Positions 26,586 through 35,417 are shown, counted from the first letter of the stretch. The stretch: 37,245 nucleotides of DNA from Caulobacter sp. D5 (GCF_003185805.1 NZ_QHJY01000310.1:1-37245); one strand, 5' to 3'. Made by a program: numbers and translations. Notes: generated from the letters alone by a model not told the origin.

Positions 26586-27059
26586 ATGTCTGCCCACCCG
26601 CTTCGTCAAGCCGCACAGTTCCTGCTGGGCGTCCCGACCGAGGGGATCGATCCGACGCTCGACCGGATGCTCGAGCTCGCCCAGTCCACCCCGCTGTGCT
26701 TCGTCGCCGTGACCGGACCCGACGCGGCGGAGGCCATGGGCCAGCTGTGGCGACGCGGCTACCAGCGCGTCGAGATCGCCCGCCGGGCCACCTGCTCGGC
26801 CGCCGACGAGCGCAACGACGTGCTGCTGGTCGTGGGCTGCCCCACGGCCGACGACATGCGCGCGACCGCGGCCTCCACCCTGGGCCTGCTGCGTCCGGGC
26901 GGGGTGATGGTGATCGACGTGAGCGCCGTGGTGGACGCGGAGGAACGCCTGTCGCTGTGCGAGGGCCTGGCCCAGTTGGGCCTGGACGTGCAGCCGCAGG
27001 CGCACCTCGCCGCCGAGATCCTGGCGACGCGACGCTGGGGCTGGCGCAAGGCGGCTTAA
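26586..27059 (+). CDS. Hypothetical protein with methyltransferase-like C-terminal segment
   Basis: From ATG 26586 (a GTG nine bases earlier is in frame) this 157-residue protein shows PLCFVAVTGPDAAEAMGQLWRRGYQRVEIARRATC and later LGLLRPGGVMVIDVSAVVDAEERLSLCEGLAQLGLDV, a pattern like the end of a Rossmann-fold methyltransferase. No glycine-rich SAM motif is present, so it is probably a degenerate or distant relative without enzyme activity. It diverges from the O-methyltransferase gene. A hairpin GGCGGCTT-AA-AAGCCGCC spans its stop codon. Confidence 0.65.
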   Translation: MSAHPLRQAAQFLLGVPTEGIDPTLDRMLELAQSTPLCFVAVTGPDAAEAMGQLWRRGYQRVEIARRATCSAADERNDVLLVVGCPTADDMRATAASTLGLLRPGGVMVIDVSAVVDAEERLSLCEGLAQLGLDVQPQAHLAAEILATRRWGWRKAA

Positions 27060-27107
27060 AAGCCGCCCTGCCCCGTCAGCTACTGGAACAGATGAGGCTT
27101 TAGCGCC

Positions 27108-28694
27108 TCAGAACCCGCTGGCGATGGCCGCCGGCGCGCTCTTCTCCTTGCGGGCGAAGAGGTTGTTGAGGGCGTTGACATACGCCTTGGCCGAGGCCGT
27201 GAGGGTGTCGGTGTCGGCGGCCGCGCCGGTGGCGATGCGGCCGTCCTCTTCCAGACGCACCGAGACCTGGGCCTGGGCGTCGGTGCCCTCGGTGACCGCG
27301 TGCACCTGGAACAGGCGCAGGGCGGCGCTGTGCGGCACGATCTTCTGGATGGCGTTGAACACGGCGTCCACCGGACCGTCGCCCGAGGCCTCGGCGCTCT
27401 TGGGCTGGCCGTCGACGTCCAGGGTCAGCTCGGCCGACTGGCCTTCGGTGCCGGCCACCACGCGCAGGTGCGAGACACGGATCTTTTCCGAACCGCGCGC
27501 CAGGGCGTCGTCGACCAGGGCGATGATGTCGTCGTCGTAGACGTGCTTCTTGCGGTCGGCCAGGTCCTTGAAGCGGCCGAAGGCCTCCTTCAGGGCGTTC
27601 TGGCCCAGCTCGTAGCCCAGGTCCTTCAGCTTGGCGCGGAAGGCGTGGCTGCCCGAGTGCTTGCCCATGACCAGGCTCGACGGGGCCTGGCCCACCGATT
27701 CCGGCGTCATGATCTCGTAGGTCTCGCGGTTCTTGAGCATGCCGTCCTGGTGGATGCCGCTCTCGTGCGCGAAGGCGTTCTTGCCGACGATGGCCTTGTT
27801 GTACTGCACCGGGAAGCCGGTGATGGCCGATACGTAGCGGCTGGCGCGGGTGATGTGGGTGGTGTCGATGCCGGTCGCGAAGGGCAGCTTGTCGCCGCGC
27901 ACCTTCAGGGCCATCACCACTTCTTCCAGCGCCGCGTTGCCGGCGCGCTCGCCCAGGCCGTTGATGGCGCACTCGATCTGACGGGCGCCGCCCTGCACGC
28001 CGGCCAGGCTGTTGGCCACGGCCAGACCCAGGTCGTTGTGGCAGTGGGTCGAGAAGATCACCTTGTCGGCGCCCTCGACGTTGTTGACCATCCAGTTGAA
28101 CAGGTCGGCGTATTCCGACGGATAGGTGTAGCCCACCGTGTCGGGCAGGTTGATCGTCGTGGCGCCGGCCTTGATGGCGGTCTCGATGGCGCGGCGCAGG
28201 AACTGGCGGTCGCTGCGGGTGGCGTCCTCGGCCGACCACTCGACGTCGTCGCGCAGGTTGCGGGCGTGGGTCACCGAGCGGGCGATCACGTCGATGACGG
28301 CGTCCGGCTCCATCTGCAGCTTGTGCTTCATGTGCAGGTCGGAGGTGGCGATCACCACGTGGATGCGGCCGCGCTGCGTGGGACGCAGGGCCTCGGCGCA
28401 GCGGTCGATGTCGACCTGGTGGGCGCGGCAAAGGCCGGCGATGGTCGAGTTCTTGACGATCTTGGCGATCTCGTTGACCGACTGGAAGTCGCCGTTCGAG
28501 GCGATCGGGAAGCCGGCCTCGATGATGTCGACCCCCATCTCCTCGAGGATCTTGGCCAGTTCCAGCTTTTCTTCCAGCGACATCGAGGCGCCGGGCGACT
28601 GCTCGCCGTCGCGCATGGTGGTGTCGAAGATGACGACGTTGTCGCGGCCGGACTCTTTCTTGGAATCGACGGCGGCGGTGATCGGGGCGGTCAT
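27108..28694 (-). CDS. leuA: 2-isopropylmalate synthase
   Basis: LeuA condenses 2-ketoisovalerate with acetyl-CoA, the first committed step of leucine synthesis. The 528-residue protein has the TIM-barrel domain (VIFDTTMRDGEQSPGASMS with metal-binding Asp, then the H-x-H pair in FSTHCHNDLG), GxGERAGNAALEEVVMAL, and a C-terminal regulatory domain that binds leucine (RLFQVHAVTEGTDAQAQVSVRLEEDG). Full length is normal. The ATG at 28694 is preceded by an unusual leader with a leucine-rich peptide. The stop lies in the hairpin TGAGGC-TTTAGC-GCCTCA (27093-27110). Confidence 0.97.
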   Translation of the reverse strand: MTAPITAAVDSKKESGRDNVVIFDTTMRDGEQSPGASMSLEEKLELAKILEEMGVDIIEAGFPIASNGDFQSVNEIAKIVKNSTIAGLCRAHQVDIDRCAEALRPTQRGRIHVVIATSDLHMKHKLQMEPDAVIDVIARSVTHARNLRDDVEWSAEDATRSDRQFLRRAIETAIKAGATTINLPDTVGYTYPSEYADLFNWMVNNVEGADKVIFSTHCHNDLGLAVANSLAGVQGGARQIECAINGLGERAGNAALEEVVMALKVRGDKLPFATGIDTTHITRASRYVSAITGFPVQYNKAIVGKNAFAHESGIHQDGMLKNRETYEIMTPESVGQAPSSLVMGKHSGSHAFRAKLKDLGYELGQNALKEAFGRFKDLADRKKHVYDDDIIALVDDALARGSEKIRVSHLRVVAGTEGQSAELTLDVDGQPKSAEASGDGPVDAVFNAIQKIVPHSAALRLFQVHAVTEGTDAQAQVSVRLEEDGRIATGAAADTDTLTASAKAYVNALNNLFARKEKSAPAAIASGF

Positions 28695-28738
28695 GGAGTT
28701 GTCTTTCGCGAGGTCCGGAGGGCTGAAGGGCGGTTCAT
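28691..28738 (-). other. Possible 15-codon mini-ORF overlapping the leuA start
   Basis: An ATG at 28738, directly after CAGGGG, opens 15 codons whose TGA overlaps the leuA ATG by two bases. Such a layout could couple leuA translation to that of the leader region. No ribosome-binding site at proper spacing is apparent, so it may be chance. Confidence 0.3.
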
Positions 28739-28806
28739 CCCCTGAGCGACCGGCCGCGACGATACGTACGCGCGGCTAGACGGACGCCCAGGGGCGGCTA
28801 AGCCCC
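28739..28806 (-). promoter_or_regulatory. Mutually exclusive RNA helices in the leuA leader
   Basis: On the minus strand GGGGC (28806-28802) can pair with GCCCC (28795-28791). The same C-rich segment, CCCCTG (28794-28789), can instead pair with CAGGGG (28744-28739), enclosing a separate GCCGCG/CGCGGC stem (28776-28771 with 28758-28753). The first arm lies inside the Leu codons, so a ribosome stalled there would open it and favour the second. No U-tract follows. Confidence 0.5.
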
Positions 28807-28844
28807 AGCGCAAGGAGAAGGAAATTGTCGCGTTCGCGGCACAT
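28776..28844 (-). CDS. leuL: Leucine-rich leader peptide of leuA
   Basis: A 22-codon frame from ATG at 28844 to TAG at 28778-28776 encodes a peptide with LLLALGL at residues 9-15. Five of those seven codons are leucine: CTT, CTC, CTT, CTG, CTT. Three of them are CTT, uncommon in the surrounding high-GC genes. This is what a leucine-sensing attenuator peptide should look like, and it sits 81 bases before leuA. The ATG is only about eight bases past a promoter -10, so the transcript is probably near-leaderless. Gene symbol by analogy only. No terminator T-run was found downstream, so the output step is unknown. Confidence 0.75.
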   Translation of the reverse strand: MCRERDNFLLLALGLSRPWASV

Positions 28845-28851
28845 GACGGAT

Positions 28852-28880
28852 TGTTTAGCGAACCGCGCCAAATCCAGCAA
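28852..28880 (-). promoter_or_regulatory. leuA leader promoter
   Basis: TTGCTGG (28880-28874) and GCTAAACA (28859-28852), separated by 14 bases, match the Caulobacter housekeeping promoter (TTGACGS, 10-14 bases, GCTANAWC) at five of seven informative positions in the -35 and five in the -10. Transcription would start at about the ATG of the leader peptide. Confidence 0.6.
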
Positions 28881-28941
28881 GCCGTTTGCTCGCAAGACGG
28901 GCATTTCGCCGCGCCAGGGGCAAGAAATGCCCCACTCGGAA

Positions 28942-29676
28942 TTAGGCGTCGGTTTGTTCTTCCTTGGCTTTCAGCCAATTGCGGGCGACCCAACCCGCTC
29001 CGATCCAGATCGCGGCCGCGATGACCAGCATCACGATGTGCTGGACGCCGCCGCCCCGCATGGCCTGGACGATGGTGTTCCCGGCAAAGGCGGTCAGGGC
29101 GATCTTCGGGATGATCCCGATCGCGGTGCCGGCCGTGAAGTCGCGCACCTTCATCGGCGTGACGCCGGCGGCCATGTTGACGACGATGAACGGCGCGGAC
29201 GGCACCAGGCGCACGATCAGGCTGGCCAGGAAACCGTTCTTGCCGATCAGCTTCATGAACTTGTGCACGCCGTCGCTGGGCAGGCTGGCCAGCATCTTGC
29301 CGCCGAACGCCCGGCCGACCCAGAAACCGACCAGCGACGACACGAGGGTGCCGATCCAGCTGTAGGCCAGGCCCGTCCACGGACCGAAGGCGACCACCGC
29401 CGCGGCGATCAGCACGAACTGCGGCACGCCCACGAAGGCCAGGGCCGCGAAGGCCCCGACGGCCGCCGGCAGCGCCCACGGGCCGTGGGCGGCGGTCAGC
29501 CACTGCTCGACCGTGGTCTCGCCGTTGAGGCCCAGAAGCTGGGCGCCGAACAGGAAGACGATCCCCACCCCGCCGAACAGCACGAAGGAGACGGCCACCG
29601 CGCGCCAGGCGCGGGCGTCCATGTTGGTGAAGAAATCTATGAGACGGCGGATGATCACGGGTCCTGCCTCGCGCAT
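28942..29676 (-). CDS. VTT/TVP38-type membrane protein (SNARE-associated family)
   Basis: The inner-membrane protein (244 residues from ATG 29676) has the VTT/TMEM64 core: FVGVPQFVLIAAAVVAFGPWTGLAYSWIGTLVSSLVGFWVGRAFGG and, after a re-entrant-like loop, NGFLASLIVRLVPSAPFIVVNMAAGVTPMKVRDFTAGTAIGIIPK, a conserved G-R-x-x-P pattern. VTT proteins include DedA-like transporters of undecaprenyl phosphate and lipids; function here is unknown. In-frame starts also exist at 29730 and at a GTG at 29658, the last with GAGG at better spacing. It faces ParA divergently. Confidence 0.85.
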   Translation of the reverse strand: MREAGPVIIRRLIDFFTNMDARAWRAVAVSFVLFGGVGIVFLFGAQLLGLNGETTVEQWLTAAHGPWALPAAVGAFAALAFVGVPQFVLIAAAVVAFGPWTGLAYSWIGTLVSSLVGFWVGRAFGGKMLASLPSDGVHKFMKLIGKNGFLASLIVRLVPSAPFIVVNMAAGVTPMKVRDFTAGTAIGIIPKIALTAFAGNTIVQAMRGGGVQHIVMLVIAAAIWIGAGWVARNWLKAKEEQTDA

Positions 29677-29790
29677 GGTCGGCGCCGGGTCAAGCGCCCC
29701 GATGGCGTCAAAAGCGTGGCCGCTGTGCATCGACGAGAAAAGTTCGCCCCGGCGGCGGGCGCCGAAAGGCCGGATTCCCGCGTGGCGACT

Positions 29791-29833
29791 TTGACGTTGC
29801 GATAACGTCGTATACCAACGCTAGTTATCCACA
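29791..29833 (+). promoter_or_regulatory. Promoter and perfect DnaA box ahead of the ParA-type gene
   Basis: TTGACG (29791-29796) and TATACC (29811-29816) form a promoter, with about 14 bases between and a GC-rich -10 start pattern. TTATCCACA at 29825-29833 is the perfect DnaA box, lying at or just after the expected transcription start. A bound DnaA could repress or time the gene. Confidence 0.6.
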
Positions 29834-29871
29834 GGCCTGCGGGGGGACGCGGGCGCAGTGAGGAAACGAAC

Positions 29872-30540
29872 GTGAAGACCTTGGCCGTCATCTCGCGCAA
29901 GGGGGGCGCGGGCAAAACCACTCTTTCCGTCAACCTGGCGCTCGCCGCTCATCTGGCCGGCCGCCGGACGATCCTGGCCGACATCGATCCGCAGCGCTCG
30001 GCGTCCGACGTGCTGCGCGGCCGCGCCGCCGATGGCCCCGTGCTGTTGGAAAGCAGCGCCGGCAAGCTGCACCAGGCCCGCTTCCACGCCGAGCACGAGG
30101 TCTTCGACCTGATGGTGGTCGATACGCCCGCCGCGCCCGACGCCGACGTCGTCACCGCCGTCAACGTGGCTGACCTGTGCCTGCTGGTCTGCCGCCCCAC
30201 CTTCCTCGACATCGCCGCCGTGGCCCGCTCGGCCGAGGCTGTGCGGCGCCTCGGCAAGAGCGGCCTGATCGTGCTGAACCAGGCCCCGGCCAAGCGCGGC
30301 GGCGTCGAGCCGTCCAGCGTGGTCAAGGCGGCCGAGGCCCTGCGCTTCTGCGGCCTGCCGCTGGCCGTCGTGGGCCTGCGCTCGCGCACGGCCTTCCAGC
30401 AATCGATCGCCCACGGCCGCTCGGTGCTGGAATGGGAGCCTGCCGGCGCCGCGGCCCAGGAGATCGGCCGCCTGTGGAGCCAGGTCGCCACCCAGCTTCA
30501 CCTGACCGAAGCGGACCTCGCCGCCGTTCGCGCCGGCTGA
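29872..30540 (+). CDS. Orphan ParA-family ATPase
   Basis: The 222-residue protein has a deviant Walker A, KGGAGKTT at residues 10-17, a switch region PQRSASDVLRG, and Walker B-like FDLMVVDTPAAPDAD, all typical of ParA/MinD/MipZ ATPases that position cargo. It starts at GTG 29872, with GAGG upstream. No parB, parS or cargo gene adjoins, so it is an orphan. It lacks an N-terminal DNA-binding extension, arguing against plasmid type Ia. It could position an unknown cargo or be a MipZ-like regulator; the short length and missing amphipathic tail make MinD less likely. Confidence 0.88.
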   Translation: MKTLAVISRKGGAGKTTLSVNLALAAHLAGRRTILADIDPQRSASDVLRGRAADGPVLLESSAGKLHQARFHAEHEVFDLMVVDTPAAPDADVVTAVNVADLCLLVCRPTFLDIAAVARSAEAVRRLGKSGLIVLNQAPAKRGGVEPSSVVKAAEALRFCGLPLAVVGLRSRTAFQQSIAHGRSVLEWEPAGAAAQEIGRLWSQVATQLHLTEADLAAVRAG

Positions 30541-30601
30541 GGCTTGCCCCGGCCCGACGGCGACGGGCATGGTCGCGCCTCCCTTTTCTTCGGAGTCGCG
30601 C

Positions 30602-31135
30602 ATGAACCTTCTCGGCGTCTCGGGCAGCCTGCGGGCCGCCTCGCTCAACACCGCCCTGCTTCGCGCGGCCCAGAACCTGGCGCCCGAGGGCGTGACGATC
30701 ACGCCGTTTTCGCTGCGCGACCTGCCGTTCTTCGACCAGGACCTCGAGGACGAGGGCGATCCGCCCGCCGTCGTCGCCTGGAAGGAAGCGATCCGCGCCG
30801 CCGACGGCCTGGTCATCGCCTGCCCCGAATACAATGGCGGCATCACCGGCGTGCTGAAGAACGCCGTCGACTGGGCTTCGCGCGGCAAGCCCGCGCCCCT
30901 GGCCGGCAAGCTGTGCTGCCTGTTCGGGGCCTCGCCCGGGATCACCGGAACCGTGCGCGCCCAGGACGCCCTGCGCCTCAGCCTCCGCCGCGCCGGCGCC
31001 CGCACCGAGCCGCAGGGCGACGTGCTGGTCGGCCAGGCCCATCTGAAGATCGTCGACGGCGTGCTGACGGACGAGCGCACGATCGAGGGCCTGCGGAGGC
31101 ACCTGGCCGGGTTCGTGGAGGCGGTGCGGGGCTAG
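30602..31135 (+). CDS. NADPH-dependent FMN reductase-like flavoprotein
   Basis: The 177-residue protein is of the NAD(P)H:FMN reductase/azoreductase flavodoxin-like fold. VSGSLRAASLNTALLRAA binds the flavin phosphate, and ADGLVIACPEYNGGITGVLKNAVDWAS is the family's flavin-binding loop. It should reduce FMN or quinones with NADPH. ATG at 30602 is preceded by a GGAG-type site. It follows the ParA-like gene by 61 bases and could share its transcript. Downstream lie the REP-like elements. Confidence 0.9.
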   Translation: MNLLGVSGSLRAASLNTALLRAAQNLAPEGVTITPFSLRDLPFFDQDLEDEGDPPAVVAWKEAIRAADGLVIACPEYNGGITGVLKNAVDWASRGKPAPLAGKLCCLFGASPGITGTVRAQDALRLSLRRAGARTEPQGDVLVGQAHLKIVDGVLTDERTIEGLRRHLAGFVEAVRG

Positions 31136-31136
31136 A

Positions 31137-31187
31137 GATCCTCCCCCTGAAGGGGGAGGTGGCCCGAAGGGCCGGAGGGGGAAGTCC
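31137..31187. repeat. Single REP-like repeat unit
   Basis: CCTCCCCCTgaAGGGGGAGG followed by GGCCCgaaGGGCC and GGAGGGGGAAG repeats the units at 6457-6567 and 7545-7680. It lies directly after the FMN reductase stop codon. Confidence 0.8.
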
Positions 31188-31205
31188 TTGCGGATCCCCT
31201 TTTTT

Positions 31206-31305
31206 CCGTAAAATCCCCGCGAAAGCGGGGACCCAGGCGTTTTATCGTCAGGCGTCCCGCGTTGCAGAAAAAGCCTGGCCCCCCGCTTTCGCGGGGGTTT
31301 TACGG
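31206..31305. repeat. Large inverted repeat of a second REP-like family
   Basis: The 33 bases at 31206-31238 and those at 31273-31305 are inverted copies of one another with 30 of 33 positions matching. Each copy is itself a short hairpin (CCCCGCgaaaGCGGGG, CCCGCtttcGCGGG). A 34-base spacer separates them. The pair fills most of the gap between two convergent genes and could serve as a bidirectional transcription barrier. Confidence 0.85.
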
Positions 31306-31342
31306 GATGTTGGTCGGTTTGACCGGACGGCCTCGCAGCCCC

Positions 31343-31927
31343 CTACTTCAGCTGCGACTCGTCGTACTTCGGGCCGAAGTCCAGCACGAACAGCGGACCC
31401 AGGACGATCGTCTGCTTGGTCGAGCCCAGGTGCAGGGCGACGCCCGCCCCGCCCTTGTCGGCGTCCATCGTGGCGCGGCCGCTGACGCTGTAGATCTTCC
31501 ACTCGGCGCCATCGACCTTCACCGAGCCGCCCTCGACGATGCCGCCCCAGGGCTCGCTGGACTGCTGGACGCGCACGGAAGCGACCGTGGCCGCGGCCGG
31601 GCCGCCCTCCACCGCTTCGGCCTTGGCCCAGAAGGCAACGGTGATGACGTCGCCCTTGGTGATCTTGCCGTTGACCGCCTGGCCGCCCGAGACCCGCCAG
31701 GCCGCCGCCGGGTCGGGCGTGGCGACCACGACCCGCACCCCTCCGCCGCCGGCCACGGCCTTGTCCTTGACGTAGCCGTTGGTCTGGCCCGGGCCGTAGA
31801 CGTTCCAGGCCGTCGAGGGCTTGTTGAGGGCGTATTTCATGATCCCCTCGTCGCGCGCCGAGGCGACCGGCGCGACAAGCGACAGGGCGAGGGCCGCGAC
31901 GGCGGCTCCGAGGATGGTCTTCTTCAT
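31343..31927 (-). CDS. Secreted CBM-like beta-sandwich protein
   Basis: The 194-residue protein has a signal peptide (cleavage after ASA at about 24). The rest is one beta-rich domain: GGGVRVVVATPDPAAAWRVSGGQAVNGKITKGDVITVAFWAKAEAVEGG and later WKIYSVSGRATMDADKGGAGVALHLGSTKQTIVLGPLFVLDFG. The layout resembles family 4/9-type carbohydrate-binding modules found attached to xylanases, but here no enzyme is attached. It may bind a glycan in the periplasm. The ATG at 31927 is chosen; the frame continues upstream but those codons lack family features. Confidence 0.75.
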   Translation of the reverse strand: MKKTILGAAVAALALSLVAPVASARDEGIMKYALNKPSTAWNVYGPGQTNGYVKDKAVAGGGGVRVVVATPDPAAAWRVSGGQAVNGKITKGDVITVAFWAKAEAVEGGPAAATVASVRVQQSSEPWGGIVEGGSVKVDGAEWKIYSVSGRATMDADKGGAGVALHLGSTKQTIVLGPLFVLDFGPKYDESQLK

Positions 31928-33416
<1,489 letters not shown>

Positions 33417-33440
33417 GCGTTCAGAGCGTCAGATCGATCG

Positions 33441-33472
33441 AAGGGGACCGGCCGATGGCCGGTCCCCTTTTT
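33441..33472 (+). terminator. Intrinsic terminator after aatA
   Basis: AAGGGGACCGGCC (33441-33453) and GGCCGGTCCCCTT (33457-33469) pair perfectly around GAT, and the sequence continues in T (33468-33472). It sits 24 bases after the aatA stop. Confidence 0.93.
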
Positions 33473-33489
33473 CGTTGAGCCTGCGCCCC

Positions 33490-33726
33490 TCAGTGCTTTT
33501 CGCGCCAGCGGGCCTTGGCGTCTTCCTGGGTGAGGCTCAGGTGCACCGCGTCGTCGTCGACATAGTCGACCCACGACAGCGGGATCATGTGGTGCTTGAG
33601 GCCGCCGCCGAGGTCGAACTTGGCCAGTTCGATCTCCGTGCCGACCACATGATCGACCCGGCCGACGTGCTTGCCGTCCGATCCGACGACTTCCAGATGT
33701 TCATGGATTTGAGATGCATCCATCAT
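33490..33726 (-). CDS. DUF2171 domain protein
   Basis: This 78-residue cytosolic protein matches DUF2171, a PRC-barrel-like small domain: HLEVVGSDGKHVGRVDHVVGTEIELAKFD then HHMIPLSWVDYVDDDAVHLSLTQEDA. Family function is unknown; PRC-barrel relatives bind RNA or regulate photosynthetic complexes. Start ATG at 33726 or the next codon at 33723. It is convergent with aatA, sharing the terminator region. Confidence 0.85.
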   Translation of the reverse strand: MMDASQIHEHLEVVGSDGKHVGRVDHVVGTEIELAKFDLGGGLKHHMIPLSWVDYVDDDAVHLSLTQEDAKARWREKH

Positions 33727-33881
33727 GGATGTTTCCTCCCATCGGCCGCGCCGTCATAGCGCGGCCCTGAAGGCATCAACGGCCGTGGGCGACCGTTGGT
33801 TTCCCGATTGCGGCGACCTCGCGTTCGCCATACGTTCACCGGCAAGACCCGCTGTAGAGACGGGTCCCAGGAGACGCCGCC

Positions 33882-34469
33882 ATGCTCACCCTGTTTCACG
33901 CGCCGCGCTCGCGCTCGACCCGCTTCCTCTGGCTGCTGGAGGAACTGGGCGCGCCCTACAAGATCGAGAAGGTCGACATCTTCCGCAGCACCACGGGCAC
34001 GGGCGCGCCCGATCCGCGCAACCCCCACCCGCACGGCCAGGTGCCGGCCCTGGTGGACGAAGGCGTGCTGATCACCGAAAGCGCGGCCATCGCCCTCTAC
34101 CTGACCGACAAGTTCCCGACCGCGGGCCTCGGGCCCATGATCAGCGACCCGCACCGCGGCCCCTATCTGAGCTGGCTGGCCTATTACGCCGGCGTGCTGG
34201 AGCCGGCGGTGACCAATCTCTGGAAGAAGCGGCAGGACGACCAGGACAAGGCCCAGTACGCCGCCCTCGACGAGCGCCTGCGCACCACCCTGGAAAAGCA
34301 GCCCTGGCTGCTGGGCGAGCATTTCTCGGCGGCCGACATCCTGTTCGTCAGCCTGCTGCAGTTCGCCCGCCAGATGCTGCCGCCCCACGCCGTCTATAAC
34401 GACTGGCTGGCCCGGGCCAACGCCCGTCCCGCCCTCGCCCGCGCCCTGACCAAGGACGACCTCTCCTGA
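33882..34469 (+). CDS. Glutathione S-transferase family protein
   Basis: The 195-residue protein has a thioredoxin-like N-terminal half (MLTLFHAPRSRSTRFLWLLEELGAPYKIEKVD, then PHGQVPALVDEGVLITESAAIALYLTDKF, the VPAL-ES glutathione-binding segment) and an alpha-helical C-terminal half. Catalytic Ser or Tyr is probably in the APRSRSTR loop. It conjugates or reduces small molecules. The ATG at 33882 has CAGGAG upstream; a CACCCG-type hairpin (GACCCG/CGGGTC, 33846-33866) ends at that site. Its TGA overlaps the next start codon. Confidence 0.9.
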   Translation: MLTLFHAPRSRSTRFLWLLEELGAPYKIEKVDIFRSTTGTGAPDPRNPHPHGQVPALVDEGVLITESAAIALYLTDKFPTAGLGPMISDPHRGPYLSWLAYYAGVLEPAVTNLWKKRQDDQDKAQYAALDERLRTTLEKQPWLLGEHFSAADILFVSLLQFARQMLPPHAVYNDWLARANARPALARALTKDDLS

Positions 34470-35395
34470 TGAAGAAAGCCGCCCTGCTCGCCGCCGCCCT
34501 GCTCGTTGGGGCGTCTCCCGCCTTCGCCGGCCGCATCGACGCCGCGCTCAGCGACGACGCCATCACCGTGACCGAAGACGGCAAGACCGCCCTCGTCTAC
34601 CGCACCAAGCCGCTGGACCCGGCCAAGGAGCCGGGCCGCGCCAACTACGTCCACCCGCTCTACGTTCCGGACGGAACGGTGCTGACCGAGGACCGCCCCG
34701 CCGACCACCTGCATCAGCGGGGCGCGTTCTGGAGCTGGCATCAGGTGCTGGTGAACGGCAAGAGCGTGGGCGACGGCTGGTTCATGCAGGGCCTGAGCTT
34801 CCACGTGCACGACCGCGGCTTCGAGGGCGACGCGGCCGGGCGCGGGATCGTCACCATCAAGGCCGACTGGCTGGTCAATTCCGGACCGGAGGTGGTCTAC
34901 GCCGCCGCCGAGACCACCAAGGTCACCGTCCATCCGCTGAAGGGCGGCGCGCGGCGGATCGACTTCGACACGACCATAACCGCTCGCACCGACACCCTGG
35001 CCCTGGGCGGCAGCGACGACGCCAAGGGCTATGGCGGTTTCTCGATCCGCCTGATCCGCCCCGACGCCCTGGTGTTCGGCTCGGGCGGCAAGCAGGTGAA
35101 GCCGCAGAACGAACCGGTCGAGGCCGGCAAGGCCATGGGCTTCGCCTGGTCATCGGCCGCGAGCGGCTCGGGCGTTCCGGCCTGGACCGTGGGGCTGAGC
35201 TGCAAGGCGAACGACAAGCCGGTCACCCGCTGGATCCTGCGCAACGAGCTGTCGATGCAGAACTGCGTCTTCCCCGGACGCGCGCCCTATGTGATCAAGA
35301 AGGGTGAAAGCCTGCGCCTGCAGGAGACCCTGATCATCCGCCCGGCCAGCAAGCGCGCTCCCAAGCCCGCCGCCGCGCCGGCGCCGAAGCCCTGA
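34469..35395 (+). CDS. DUF6807 (PmoA-like) secreted protein
   Basis: The 308-residue protein has a signal peptide ending AFA at residue 20. The mature part has NYVHPLYVPDGTVLTEDRPADHLHQRGAFWSWHQVLVNGKSVGDGWFMQG, the hallmark of the family once called methane oxygenase PmoA and now DUF6807. Histidines in DHLHQRG may bind a metal or substrate. No activity is established here; relatives neighbour sugar-degrading genes. A Pro/Ala tail of about 20 residues ends it. The ATG overlaps the transferase stop, implying coupling. Confidence 0.85.
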   Translation: MKKAALLAAALLVGASPAFAGRIDAALSDDAITVTEDGKTALVYRTKPLDPAKEPGRANYVHPLYVPDGTVLTEDRPADHLHQRGAFWSWHQVLVNGKSVGDGWFMQGLSFHVHDRGFEGDAAGRGIVTIKADWLVNSGPEVVYAAAETTKVTVHPLKGGARRIDFDTTITARTDTLALGGSDDAKGYGGFSIRLIRPDALVFGSGGKQVKPQNEPVEAGKAMGFAWSSAASGSGVPAWTVGLSCKANDKPVTRWILRNELSMQNCVFPGRAPYVIKKGESLRLQETLIIRPASKRAPKPAAAPAPKP

Positions 35396-35417
35396 AGACA
35401 GACCCAAGACCGAACCC

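Noticed and set aside
26570-26590. LexA (GTTC-N7-GTTC) box
   Set aside because: Two GTTC motifs occur but with 11 bases between, not 7.
27093-27110. Intrinsic terminator of leuA
   Set aside because: The hairpin is perfect but no T-run follows on the minus strand.
31137-31305. CRISPR array or insertion sequence
   Set aside because: Repeats are few, inverted and palindromic, with no spacers, no terminal duplications and no transposase gene.
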